64,000 nt of DNA, taken from NCBI RefSeq assembly GCF_040436315.1, contig NZ_AP031572.1:806001-870000 (forward strand), in the 5' to 3' direction. The DNA comes from Synechocystis sp. LKSZ1 (GTDB lineage: Bacteria; Cyanobacteriota; Cyanobacteriia; Cyanobacteriales; Microcystaceae). The position numbers and the translations under genes are program-made. The notes beneath the pieces were generated by a model, which saw only the letters and a list, made by a program, of their open reading frames with translations, was not told where the DNA came from and searched no databases. This document shows positions 7,953-17,126 of this stretch, in pieces (the first letter of the stretch is position 1; every line of letters starts with the position of its first letter).

Positions 7953-9020
7953 ATGTATACCTATGGGCGTAAACAGGGCTGTCGTCTGAGTTTAGATTAC
8001 ACCTACAAAGGAATGCGGGTGGCTTTCCTCGAAAATGAGCTAATTCGCGTGGGGGTTCTGCTGGATAAAGGAGCCGATATTTTTGAGTTCACCTATAAGC
8101 CTCAGGATCTTGATTTTCTCTGGCAATCGCCCATTCCGATGCGTTCGCCCTTCGTGGCGACAAGCGCTTTAGCAGAGGGGAACTTCCACGATTATTATTA
8201 CGGAGGATGGCAGGAGGTTTTACCCTCGGCCGGCTGGGCTTCCGAGGCCTATAAAAGCTCTCACCAAGGGCTCCACGGCGAAGTCGCTCTACTCCCCTTT
8301 GAAGCCTACATTGTTGAGGATAGTCCAGAGCAAATCGTACTCAAAACTCACGTACGCCTATATCGTTCTCCTCTACGGTTGGAACGGTATATGACCCTCA
8401 AACGAGGCCAATCAGCCTTATTTTTACGGGAACGCCTAGAAAATGATGCTCCAGTGGATTTTGCAATTATGTGGGGCCATCATCCCGCCCTAGGAGAACC
8501 ATTTCTAGATGATAGTTGCTGGGTACAAACCCCTGCTAGCAAAATCGAGGTAATGGATTTCCACACTAATGGACTTTGGGAAACGGGCCTTGAATTTGAC
8601 TACCCCTTGGCCCAAAATCGGCGTACCGGCCAACTGGAAAACATTGCCCAGGTTCGTTCTCCAGCGATTAAATCCGTTGATGTAGTTTTTCTCAAGGAAT
8701 TGAGTGAAGGCTGGTATGGTATTACCAATCAACGGCAAAAAGTTGGGTTTGGCATGGCCTGGGATCACCAACTCTTTAAGTATCTCTGGATGTGGCAAAA
8801 CTACGGGGGCAATGATGATTATCCCTGGTACGGTCGAGCTTACACCTGTGCATTAGAACCCTTTACCAGTTATCCGCCGGCAGGAGTCACAACGGCCATT
8901 AAAAATGGTTCAGCCCTGCTCATGCAACCTGGTCAAGTCATTGAGACTGATTTGGTTGCAGTCGCCTATGGTGGCGAAGGAGTCAAGCGAATTGGACGTG
9001 ATGGTCACGTGGAGCAATAG
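7953..9020 (+). CDS. DUF4432 aldose-1-epimerase-like protein
   Basis: A 355-aa protein of the galactose-mutarotase-like superfamily. It opens with a beta-sandwich typical of the family (NELIRVGVLLDKGADIFEF), then GGWQEVLPSAGWASE, the His-bearing IMWGHHPALGEPFLDD, and the acidic EPFTSYPPAG near the end. Family members bind hexoses; DUF4432 proteins occur in sugar catabolic clusters. AGGGTAGAAAG precedes the ATG. Its place between an SDR and a DJ-1 protein suggests a sugar-modifying module, which is inference. Confidence 0.75.
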   Translation: MYTYGRKQGCRLSLDYTYKGMRVAFLENELIRVGVLLDKGADIFEFTYKPQDLDFLWQSPIPMRSPFVATSALAEGNFHDYYYGGWQEVLPSAGWASEAYKSSHQGLHGEVALLPFEAYIVEDSPEQIVLKTHVRLYRSPLRLERYMTLKRGQSALFLRERLENDAPVDFAIMWGHHPALGEPFLDDSCWVQTPASKIEVMDFHTNGLWETGLEFDYPLAQNRRTGQLENIAQVRSPAIKSVDVVFLKELSEGWYGITNQRQKVGFGMAWDHQLFKYLWMWQNYGGNDDYPWYGRAYTCALEPFTSYPPAGVTTAIKNGSALLMQPGQVIETDLVAVAYGGEGVKRIGRDGHVEQ

Positions 9021-9090
9021 TTCACCGTGAGCGGCTGGCGCTAAATTCTAAGACTTTAGACAGTAAGTTTAATTTTTAAGGAGACCATTC

Positions 9091-9693
9091 ATGACAATAA
9101 CGAGCAAAGGCAAGATTGGTGTTCTCATTGAAGAGCACTTCGATGGTACCGAATTCCGCCGTTTTAATGAATATTTCCCCCAACAGGGATATGAAGTCGA
9201 ATATCTCTCCCACCTTTGGGGAAATCCAGAACTGCGTTTTGGCTCGAATCCCGAAAACGATCAGATTGAGTATCACGTCACCGTCAAGACTGAAGTCAAT
9301 AACGTTACACCGGGTGACTATAAAGGAATTATTTGTATCGGGGCCTATGCAATGGATCGCCTACGTTACCAAGTCAATGTCAGTAAAGGCCAGAAAAACC
9401 AGGCCCCTGCTGTTGTGTTTCTCCGAAATGCGATGGCCACTGAAGGGGTTAAATTAGGAACAATTTGCCATAGCTTATGGCTATTTTGTGCTGACCCCGA
9501 TCTGCTCAAAAATCGAAAAGTGACCTGCGCCCACAATATTATCTGTGATGTGGAAAATGCCGGTGCAGAGATTGTTTATGAAGGAGAGGCAACGGCCGAT
9601 TTGGTAGTTGATGGAAATTTAATCACCGGAAAACATCCTGGCATGGTCGATCAATTTATGGAAGTTTTTGTCAGGGAAATTGAACAGACTTAA
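9091..9693 (+). CDS. DJ-1/PfpI family protein (Slr1854-like)
   Basis: A 200-aa class I glutamine-amidotransferase-like protein. The N-terminal strand GKIGVLIEEHFDGTEF is followed by the DYKGIICIGAYAMDRLR strand-turn-helix and a nucleophile elbow TICHSLWLF with Cys followed by His. The terminal VDGNLITGKHPG matches the family's 'lITg..P' closing strand. Known members act as deglycases, proteases or chaperones; which applies is not clear. A clean AAGGAG lies before the ATG. In Synechocystis a DJ-1 gene sits at the same place upstream of the AGE-family gene in the icfG cluster. Confidence 0.85.
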   Translation: MTITSKGKIGVLIEEHFDGTEFRRFNEYFPQQGYEVEYLSHLWGNPELRFGSNPENDQIEYHVTVKTEVNNVTPGDYKGIICIGAYAMDRLRYQVNVSKGQKNQAPAVVFLRNAMATEGVKLGTICHSLWLFCADPDLLKNRKVTCAHNIICDVENAGAEIVYEGEATADLVVDGNLITGKHPGMVDQFMEVFVREIEQT

Positions 9694-9776
9694 CGATATG
9701 AGTCTGGTGTATCTTCTACAATTTTTCATAATTTCCCCTACGCTTTCGTTCACTTACCCAATAGATAGGTTCTCCT

Positions 9777-11597
9777 ATGGCAACATCTGTGAATTTCTCC
9801 TTTTCTGATTTACTCGCTGGTTATGTGACGGCCTTTGATACAGCGAGCGACACCTTTGGGTTAAAAACCTCCGATGGTAGAGAGTTTAAAGTTAAGCTCT
9901 CCCCCATGGCCTACGCCAAGCTGATCCAAAACTTCGACGAAGGCTATCCTGATGCTACGGGCAGTATGCGTTCGATGCTGTTGCCTGGCCGCTATCTTTT
10001 TGCCTATGGTGTTTTTTATCCTGATAGCGACCTGTTTGATGCGAAGCAGATCGTCTTTGCTGGGCGCAAACAAAATGAATACGTTTTTGAAAAACAGGAC
10101 TGGTGGGTTAAACAAGTCAATGCTCTTGGTAAATTCTATATCAAGGCCCAATTTGGCGAAGGGGACTATGACTACCGTCGTTACCGCACCACCTTAAATC
10201 TTTCCGGCCTGCAATCCACTACTAACTACCGGCAGGAAACTGATACAATTTCCCGCTTAGTTTACGGATTTGCCACAGCGTTTATGATGACCGGCAATGA
10301 TAGTTTCCTGAAGGCCGCTGAACGCGGCACGGAGTACCTACGGGAACATATGCGCTTTGTGGATTTAGATGAAGGCATTGTTTATTGGTATCACGGCATT
10401 GATGTTCAAGGAGAGCGGGAGACCAAAATCTTTGCATCAGAATTTGGGGATGACTACTATGCCATTCCGGCCTATGAGCAAATTTATGCTCTAGCAGGCC
10501 CCATTCAAACCTATCGCTGTACTGGTGATCCCCGCATTATGGAGGACACCGAAAAAACGATCAAACTCTTTAATGATTTCTTCCTCGACAAAAGCGAGTA
10601 CGGGGGCTATTTTTCCCATCTCGATCCCCTAAGTCTTGATCCTCGCAGTGATGCTCTGGGGGCCAACAAGGCCAAGAAGAACTGGAACTCTGTGGGAGAC
10701 CACGCCCCTGCCTATCTGATTAACCTCTGGTTAGCCACGGGTAAACAGGAATATGCGGATATGTTGGAATATACCTTCGATACCATCGAAAAGTATTTCC
10801 CCGACTATGACCATAGCCCCTTTGTACAGGAACGCTTCTATGAAGATTGGTCCCACGATACCACCTGGGGTTGGCAGCAGAACCGGGCCGTTGTGGGTCA
10901 TAACCTAAAAATTTCCTGGAACCTGATGCGGATGCAGAGTCTGAAGGCAAAAGATAAGTACGTGGCCTTGGCCCAGAAAATTGCAGACCTTATGCCCGGT
11001 GTGGGTAGTGACCAACAGCGGGGTGGTTGGTACGATGTCGTGGAGCGTCTTTTAGCCGAAGGAGAGCAACAGTATCGCTTTGTCTGGCATGATCGCAAGG
11101 CTTGGTGGCAACAAGAGCAGTCCATTTTGGCTTACTTAATCCTGACGGGACTACTGAATAATTCAGAATATCACCGCCTGGCCCGAGAAGCGGCGGCCTT
11201 CTACAATGCCTGGTTCCTTGATTTAGAGGATGGCGGCATCTACTTCAACGTTTTAGCCAACGGCATCCCCTACCTGGCAGGGGGGAACGAACGGGGCAAG
11301 GGCAGTCACTCCATGAGTGGTTATCACTCCTTTGAGTTGTGCTACCTCGCGGCAGTTTACACCAATTTGTTAATTACCAAACAGCCGATGGACTTCTACT
11401 TTAAGCCCATTCCGGGTGGCTTCCCCGATAATATTTTGCGGGTTTCTCCCGATATTCTGCCGCCGGGGAGTGTCAAGATCGGCAGTTGTGAAATCGATGG
11501 GGAACCCTACAGCAATTTCGATGCCCAGGCCTTGACCGTTACGTTGCCCAAAACCCACGAACGCTTAAAGGTCAAAGTGCAGATTGTGCCAGCCTAG
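9777..11597 (+). CDS. AGE-family (N-acylglucosamine 2-epimerase-like) protein (Slr1855-like)
   Basis: A 606-aa protein. Residues 1-110 form a small beta-rich domain that begins VNFSFSDLLAGYVTAFDTASDTF. The rest is an (alpha/alpha)6 barrel as in N-acylglucosamine 2-epimerases: repeated pairs such as RLVYGFATAFMMTG, GGYFSHLDP, WNSVGDHAPAYLINLWLATG, HDRKAWWQQEQSILAYLILTG and EDGGIYFNVLANG. Such barrels epimerise or isomerise sugars. The substrate is unproven. It precedes the first STAS gene, the same order as slr1855-slr1856 in Synechocystis, which supports membership in the icfG cluster. Confidence 0.85.
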   Translation: MATSVNFSFSDLLAGYVTAFDTASDTFGLKTSDGREFKVKLSPMAYAKLIQNFDEGYPDATGSMRSMLLPGRYLFAYGVFYPDSDLFDAKQIVFAGRKQNEYVFEKQDWWVKQVNALGKFYIKAQFGEGDYDYRRYRTTLNLSGLQSTTNYRQETDTISRLVYGFATAFMMTGNDSFLKAAERGTEYLREHMRFVDLDEGIVYWYHGIDVQGERETKIFASEFGDDYYAIPAYEQIYALAGPIQTYRCTGDPRIMEDTEKTIKLFNDFFLDKSEYGGYFSHLDPLSLDPRSDALGANKAKKNWNSVGDHAPAYLINLWLATGKQEYADMLEYTFDTIEKYFPDYDHSPFVQERFYEDWSHDTTWGWQQNRAVVGHNLKISWNLMRMQSLKAKDKYVALAQKIADLMPGVGSDQQRGGWYDVVERLLAEGEQQYRFVWHDRKAWWQQEQSILAYLILTGLLNNSEYHRLAREAAAFYNAWFLDLEDGGIYFNVLANGIPYLAGGNERGKGSHSMSGYHSFELCYLAAVYTNLLITKQPMDFYFKPIPGGFPDNILRVSPDILPPGSVKIGSCEIDGEPYSNFDAQALTVTLPKTHERLKVKVQIVPA

Positions 11598-11670
11598 TTT
11601 TGCTGACTCCAATCAATCCCAGGGGGCCTTTGGCACCGGTTCCCTTTTTATCCCCCTATCCAGAGTAATC

Positions 11671-12003
11671 ATGGAGATTAACCTCAAAACTGTTGAAGAT
11701 GTTAAGATAGCTGTTTTGGTTGGTGACGTCGATGCCAGTACAGCCCCCACGGTCACCGAACAGATTCTTCCTTTAGTGGAGTCCCACGGCAAAATTTTGC
11801 TCGATATGACGGGAGTGGCCTATATGTCGAGTGCGGGACTGCGGATGCTGCTCTCGCTCTACCGTCAAGCCGCCGCCCAAGAGAGCCAACTGGTCTTAAT
11901 CGGCCTCTCCGAAGATGTCAAAGATACGATGTCTGTGACGGGTTTTCTTGATTTTTTTCAAATTAGTGACACCGTGGAAGCCGGCCTAGCCTCGTTGACT
12001 TAG
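11671..12003 (+). CDS. STAS-domain anti-sigma factor antagonist (Slr1856-like)
   Basis: A 110-aa single STAS domain. A longer frame opens at 11584, but ATG 11671 begins the domain exactly (MEINLKTVEDV). The phosphorylatable serine sits in YMSSAGLRMLL, after the conserved DVDAST and LLDMTGV elements. In partner switching an RsbW-type kinase phosphorylates this Ser and a PP2C phosphatase reverses it. In Synechocystis the Slr1856 protein is reported as a phosphoprotein acted on by the cluster's kinase and by IcfG. Both partner genes are present here (16659 and 14581). Confidence 0.9.
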   Translation: MEINLKTVEDVKIAVLVGDVDASTAPTVTEQILPLVESHGKILLDMTGVAYMSSAGLRMLLSLYRQAAAQESQLVLIGLSEDVKDTMSVTGFLDFFQISDTVEAGLASLT

Positions 12004-12029
12004 TCTGCAAATCCTTTGACTCGTAGGCA

Positions 12030-14159
12030 ATGACTATGACAATGCAACGCATTGATATCCATCCCACTCACACCTACAACCAGTTTAAATTACGTTGTGG
12101 GAAACCCTTTCCCTTCGGAGCTACCCTGGTTCCAGGAGGAGTTAATTTCTCAATTTTTTCGAGCTATGCCACTGCTTGTACTCTGGTGTTATTTGAGAAG
12201 CACGCCAAGGCCCCCCTCGTTGAGATCCCTTTTCCGGACGAATTTCGGATTGGTAACGTCTACTGCATGACAGTTTTTGATCTTGACTATGAAAGTTTGG
12301 AATACGGCTACCGTATGGATGGCCCGAATAATTTTCAAGAGGGTCAATGGTTTGATTCTAGTAAAATCTTAATGGATCCCTATGCCAAGAATATTGGAGG
12401 ACGGGACGTCTGGGGTGTTCATCCCGACTGGAATGATATTTACCATCACCGGGCCCGCATTGCCTTTGATGATTTTGACTGGGAGGATGACCGACCGCTG
12501 GAAATTCCACCGGAAGATCAGATCATCTACGAAATGCATGTACGGAGTTTCACCCAAGATCCTTCCTCTGGGGTTAAGGAAAAATACCGTGGCACCTTCG
12601 CAGGGATCCGTGAAAAAATTCCCTACCTGAAGGCCCTGGGGGTTAATGCCATTGAGTTAATGCCCATCTACGAATTTGATGAGTTTGAGAATAGTCGTCC
12701 GAATCCAGAAACGGGGGAATTATTACTCAACTACTGGGGCTATAGTACCGTTGGCTTTTTTGCGCCGAAGGCCGGTTACGCGGCTACCGGGAAATTCGGT
12801 ATGCAGGTCGATGAGTTTAAAGCCTTAGTTAAGGAACTTCATAAAAATGGCATTGAAGTGATTCTGGATGTGGTCTTTAACCACACCGCCGAAGGCAATG
12901 AGCATGGCCCCACCATTTCCTTCCGGGGAATCGACAATAAAACCTACTATATGCTCACCCCTGAGGGCTATTACTTTAACTTTAGTGGCACCGGAAATAC
13001 CCTCAATTGCAATAATCCAATTGTGCGGGGGATGGTACTGGATTGCTTACGCTACTGGGCGGCAGAATACCACATTGATGGGTTTCGGTTTGACTTGGCA
13101 GCGATTTTGGGCCGAGATCCCTCGGGCGCTCCCCTCGCCAATCCTCCCCTTCTGGAAAGCTTGGCCTTTGATCCGATTCTGGCAAAATGTAAACTGATCG
13201 CCGAGGCCTGGGATGCAGGCGGCCTCTATCAAGTGGGGTCATTCCCCGCCTACGGTCGTTGGGCTGAATGGAATGGGAAGTATCGGGATAGCCTGCGCAA
13301 ATTCCTGAAAGGAGACGGTAATGTGGGGGACGTGGCCCAACGTCTCCAAGGTTCACCAGACCTCTACGCCCCTACCGGCCGGGCCCCGGCTACCTCCATC
13401 AACTTCATTACCTGTCACGATGGTTTCACCCTGATGGACTTGGTGTCCTACAACCATAAACACAATGAGGCTAACGGGGAAAATAACAACGACGGCAGTA
13501 ATGACAATGACAGTTGGAATTGTGGCTGGGAAGGGTCGACGGATGACCCGGGGATTAACCGTCTTCGTCAGCGGCAAATTAAAAATGCCCTGGCCCTGCT
13601 GATGGTTAGTCAAGGTGTTCCCATGCTGTTGATGGGCGATGAAATGGGTCGCACTAAGTTAGGCAATAATAATACCTACTGTCACGATAATGCACTGAAC
13701 TGGTTAGACTGGACGCTGGTAGAACGCCAGGCAAGTTTACTCCAGTTTTGTCAGCACTTGATTGCTTTTCGTCAGGCCCATCCGGTGTTACGCAATCCTG
13801 CCCATTTTCAGAATCGTGACTATGTTGGCAGTGGTTATCCTGATATTAGTTGGCATGGAACGAAGGCCTGGTATGTGGATTGGTCCTCTGCTCATATTTT
13901 GGCCTTTATGCTCTGTGGAAAACATGCTAAACAGGGACAAGTTACCGATGACTATCTCTACATTGGCATGAATCTCCACTGGCAGGCCCACGGCTTTGAG
14001 CTACCCCAGCTTCCGTCAGGAATGCAATGGCATGTTTTTGCCAACACCGGTGTTGAGCCGCCGGCCGACAGTTGTCATCCAGGCCAAGAGACCGTTCTAG
14101 AAGACCAAGCATCGATTTTACTGGGAGAACGCTCGGTCGTAATTCTTGTCGGCAGATAA
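12030..14159 (+). CDS. glgX: glycogen debranching enzyme GlgX
   Basis: A 709-aa GH13 isoamylase-type enzyme that hydrolyses alpha-1,6 branches in phosphorylase-limited glycogen. Domains: an N-terminal CBM48-like sandwich (residues about 20-130), a TIM barrel, and a C-terminal beta domain. Conserved regions are visible: DVVFNHTAEG, GFRFDLAA (nucleophile Asp), LIAEAWD (acid/base Glu), ITCHDGFTLMDLV (transition-state Asp) and the GlgX-type NHKHNEANGENNNDG loop. Length matches the family. It is placed between the two STAS genes, as in Synechocystis slr1857, which suggests co-regulation of glycogen breakdown with the phosphatase cascade. Confidence 0.95.
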   Translation: MTMTMQRIDIHPTHTYNQFKLRCGKPFPFGATLVPGGVNFSIFSSYATACTLVLFEKHAKAPLVEIPFPDEFRIGNVYCMTVFDLDYESLEYGYRMDGPNNFQEGQWFDSSKILMDPYAKNIGGRDVWGVHPDWNDIYHHRARIAFDDFDWEDDRPLEIPPEDQIIYEMHVRSFTQDPSSGVKEKYRGTFAGIREKIPYLKALGVNAIELMPIYEFDEFENSRPNPETGELLLNYWGYSTVGFFAPKAGYAATGKFGMQVDEFKALVKELHKNGIEVILDVVFNHTAEGNEHGPTISFRGIDNKTYYMLTPEGYYFNFSGTGNTLNCNNPIVRGMVLDCLRYWAAEYHIDGFRFDLAAILGRDPSGAPLANPPLLESLAFDPILAKCKLIAEAWDAGGLYQVGSFPAYGRWAEWNGKYRDSLRKFLKGDGNVGDVAQRLQGSPDLYAPTGRAPATSINFITCHDGFTLMDLVSYNHKHNEANGENNNDGSNDNDSWNCGWEGSTDDPGINRLRQRQIKNALALLMVSQGVPMLLMGDEMGRTKLGNNNTYCHDNALNWLDWTLVERQASLLQFCQHLIAFRQAHPVLRNPAHFQNRDYVGSGYPDISWHGTKAWYVDWSSAHILAFMLCGKHAKQGQVTDDYLYIGMNLHWQAHGFELPQLPSGMQWHVFANTGVEPPADSCHPGQETVLEDQASILLGERSVVILVGR

Positions 14160-14198
14160 ATTCCCTCTTCATTTTGTTTACCCAAAGAGAAAACTACT

Positions 14199-14537
14199 AT
14201 GGCTTTTGATGCAACCTTAACGATTACCAACGACCTTGGCACCATCACTCTAGTTGGTGAATTGGATGCGAGTACGGCTCCGCTTTTCCAAGAAAAAGTG
14301 AAGGAAGCTGCTACCTACGACCTCAAAAAACTCGTGTTACGGATGGAGGAGCTTGACTACATGGCCAGTGCCGGTCTGCGGGTTTTGATCTTCTCCAAGC
14401 AGCAAATGGGCACAGGCGTCACGATTTTTGTGGTTGGCCCCCAGGAAATGGTCAAAGATACTCTAGAGAAAACCGGCTTTCACCATAGTGTGGTCATGCT
14501 AGAGCAGTACGATTCGGAACAAATCGCTAACTACTGA
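14199..14537 (+). CDS. STAS-domain anti-sigma factor antagonist (Slr1859-like)
   Basis: A 112-aa STAS domain with GELDAST and the serine motif YMASAGLRVLIF, followed by a helix and the closing strand TIFVVGPQEM. It is the second antagonist of the cluster and differs clearly from the one at 11671, so the two are probably not redundant. Position directly before the phosphatase gene matches Synechocystis slr1859. Expected to cycle between phosphorylated and free forms under control of the kinase at 16659 and phosphatase at 14581. Confidence 0.9.
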   Translation: MAFDATLTITNDLGTITLVGELDASTAPLFQEKVKEAATYDLKKLVLRMEELDYMASAGLRVLIFSKQQMGTGVTIFVVGPQEMVKDTLEKTGFHHSVVMLEQYDSEQIANY

Positions 14538-14580
14538 GGTTGAAGTAATTACTGGAGTACAGGGTTTTGAGGAAGATTGA

Positions 14581-16638
14581 ATGAATGAACCCGGGCCTTC
14601 CCATGAAGCGTTATTGGCGGAAATCTCTCAGCTAAAGCAGGAGGTTGCTGACCTTCGCCAAGAGAATGCCTTCATCAGAACTCAAAAACAACTGGTCGAG
14701 AATATTGTTTTCATGACCCGTGCTTCTTTGGAGGACGAGACTCGCCCGGACCATTCCAAGACGCACCACTTAATTGAGAATCTGATTAGAGCCGTCTATC
14801 AATCCTCTGAAGAAAGTGGTGTCCAGTCTTCCTTACAAAATGTACTCCATGCGACGGTAGAGCTAGCCAACGCCGATAAGGGGAGCTTATTCTTGTTGGA
14901 TAATCAGGGCCAGGTCATTCATAGCATTCTCACTCGTGATGAATCGCGTCAATCGACGAGTTCTGAAGAACGCCGGCAACTGGTTCAGAGTATTTTTGAT
15001 CAAGGTCTAGCTGGCTGGGTATATCAACATCAGCAAGTCGGTCTTATCCTTGACACCGAACAGGATAGCCGCTGGCTGACCCTACCGGATCAGCCTTACA
15101 CAGTGCGCTCGGCCCTGGCAGTTCCGATTCTTCGAGGACAGAAAATCCTGGCGATTATTACCCTCCTGCATTCTCAACCCAGGCATTTTAATGAAGCGGT
15201 TGCCAATCTCCTGGAAATTATGGCCAATCAAATTGCCCTGAGCTTAGAAATGTTTGCCCTCAAGCGAGCCTTTCAACGGGAGCAGTCCGCCTCGGCCATG
15301 CAACGACAACTCTTAGAAAACCTGGTAGAACGGGGACAATGTTCCCGCGAAACTGAAATTCTAAAAACGACTCTGCAAAAAACAGTTGATCTTTCTGCGG
15401 AACTCACTGACGCAGAAACCAGCAGTCTTTTTTTATTAGACGGCAATGGCAAAGTGGTGGATGCCATTTTGTCCCGTCGAGAGGTTACCGCCCAACAACG
15501 GGCCAGTCTGATCGGAACTGTTTTGGATCGAGGCTTAGCGGGTTGGGTGATTCGTCATCAACAAATTGGTCTGATTACCGATACCGAGCAGGACGAACGC
15601 TGGCTCACCTTACCCGACCAACCCTACGCCGTCCGTTCGGCCTTCGCCATTCCCATCTTGCATGCCAATCAGCTTTTAGGCATTCTCACTCTGCTCCATT
15701 CCCAGCCGCGTCACTTTAGCTCGGAAGTGGTGGATCAGATGAAAATGACTGCAGATCAGATTGCCCTTGTCCTTGAAAATGCTCGGCTTTACTCCAAGTT
15801 AGATCAATATTCCAAGGCCCTGGATGCAGAACTCAAAAAAGGGCGACAAATTCAGATTGATTTTTTACCCTATCAACTCTGTAGCCCTCCCAACTGGGAT
15901 ATTGCCGCTTGTTTTTATCCAGCGAAACAGGTGGCTGGAGACTTTTATGATTGTTTTTACCTCGATGACGGAGAACATATTGGTCTAGTGATTGCCGATG
16001 TCTGTGATAAAGGCGTCGGAGCGGCCCTATTTATGGCCCTGTTTCGTAGTTTAATTCGTATTTTTTCCAGCCAATCTAACCTACGAGGGGATGTATCCCG
16101 TCTGATAGAGGAAGAAACGCCCTCCCAGGGCTGGTTGGGCAGTCCGAAGGCGAACCATGTCCATTGGAATGCCCTCCAAGCCGTCAAACTTACGAATGAT
16201 TACGTGGCATTGATTCATCCTAATTTATGCATGTTTGCCACCCTCTTTTTCGGAATCCTGGATCCCCAGAGCGGCTTGTTGACTTACATCAATGGTGGCC
16301 ATGAACCCTTATTTATTCTGGATCGAGACGGCATCAAGGCCACCTTGCAACCCACGAGTCCGGCGGTAGGCATGATGCCCAATACTCAATTTTCTCTAGA
16401 GCAAGTCATTTTAGAACCGGGTGATATCTTGCTGGGCTATACCGATGGTGTCCCTGAGGGAAAAAATGAAGCGGGGGAGCAGTTTAGAATGCAACGATTA
16501 TTGCCTCTCTTGACGCCCGCTCCGGAGTCTGCAGCAGAACTGCTAGACCGTATAAAAAATGAGCTTTTTCATTACATGGGTCAAGCCCCCCAATTTGATG
16601 ACATCACAATGTTGGCGGTACGCCGCTATCTCACTTAG
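14581..16638 (+). CDS. icfG: GAF-GAF-PP2C protein phosphatase IcfG
   Basis: A 685-aa RsbU/SpoIIE-type serine phosphatase. Residues 1-55 are a coiled coil (LLAEISQLKQEVADLRQEN). Two GAF domains follow (about 75-225 and 260-405) that are strikingly alike: both contain DTEQD-x-RWLTLPDQPY and LLHSQPRHF. The PP2C domain (about 430-685) has AGDFYDCFYLDDG, VIADVCDKGVGAALFMALFRS, NGGHEPLF, GYTDGVPEG and FDDITMLAV, with the metal-binding aspartates in place. The Synechocystis homologue controls use of glucose and inorganic carbon. The ligand sensed by the GAF pair is unknown. Confidence 0.93.
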   Translation: MNEPGPSHEALLAEISQLKQEVADLRQENAFIRTQKQLVENIVFMTRASLEDETRPDHSKTHHLIENLIRAVYQSSEESGVQSSLQNVLHATVELANADKGSLFLLDNQGQVIHSILTRDESRQSTSSEERRQLVQSIFDQGLAGWVYQHQQVGLILDTEQDSRWLTLPDQPYTVRSALAVPILRGQKILAIITLLHSQPRHFNEAVANLLEIMANQIALSLEMFALKRAFQREQSASAMQRQLLENLVERGQCSRETEILKTTLQKTVDLSAELTDAETSSLFLLDGNGKVVDAILSRREVTAQQRASLIGTVLDRGLAGWVIRHQQIGLITDTEQDERWLTLPDQPYAVRSAFAIPILHANQLLGILTLLHSQPRHFSSEVVDQMKMTADQIALVLENARLYSKLDQYSKALDAELKKGRQIQIDFLPYQLCSPPNWDIAACFYPAKQVAGDFYDCFYLDDGEHIGLVIADVCDKGVGAALFMALFRSLIRIFSSQSNLRGDVSRLIEEETPSQGWLGSPKANHVHWNALQAVKLTNDYVALIHPNLCMFATLFFGILDPQSGLLTYINGGHEPLFILDRDGIKATLQPTSPAVGMMPNTQFSLEQVILEPGDILLGYTDGVPEGKNEAGEQFRMQRLLPLLTPAPESAAELLDRIKNELFHYMGQAPQFDDITMLAVRRYLT

Positions 16639-16658
16639 TTTATTAAGGTCACTTCTCT

Positions 16659-17084
16659 ATGGAACGATTAACTGTACCAGGAACCCTCACTTCCCTTCGT
16701 GAGATCGCCAACTATGTCATGACAGCAGCTAGCCAAGCTGGCCTGGATAAGAAAGCCGCCTATAAACTCCGCCTCGCCGTGGATGAAGTTGCAACCAATA
16801 TTATTTTGCATGGTTATCAAGAAGCCGGCTTGGAAGGTGATTTAAGCATAGAAGCTGGTTTAGACCCCAAAAAACTAACGCTGGTGATTGAAGATCAGGC
16901 CCTGCCCTACGACCCCACTCAACATCAACTTCCTAGCGAACAGGATCTTACTCAATCCTTAAATGAACGGACTGAAGGTGGTCTGGGAATTTATTTAGTA
17001 CTGGAGGGGGTAGATAAGTTTTTATACGAAAGATCAGGAAATTTGAATCGCAATATTTTTATCATGAATATACCAGTGGCTTAA
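16659..17084 (+). CDS. RsbW-like serine kinase / anti-sigma factor (Slr1861-like)
   Basis: A 141-aa GHKL ATPase domain. The N box is LAVDEVATNIILHGY, the G1 element is VIEDQALPYDP and the G2 loop is TEGGLGIYLV. Family members phosphorylate STAS antagonists and, in some systems, sequester a sigma factor. It follows the phosphatase by 20 bp, the order found in Synechocystis (slr1860-slr1861), where the protein phosphorylates Slr1856. No dedicated sigma factor is encoded next to it, so the final output target is open. Confidence 0.9.
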   Translation: MERLTVPGTLTSLREIANYVMTAASQAGLDKKAAYKLRLAVDEVATNIILHGYQEAGLEGDLSIEAGLDPKKLTLVIEDQALPYDPTQHQLPSEQDLTQSLNERTEGGLGIYLVLEGVDKFLYERSGNLNRNIFIMNIPVA

Positions 17085-17126
17085 GTTTTTTTGCACTAAA
17101 TCACTTGACATATAGGACACTATTCC

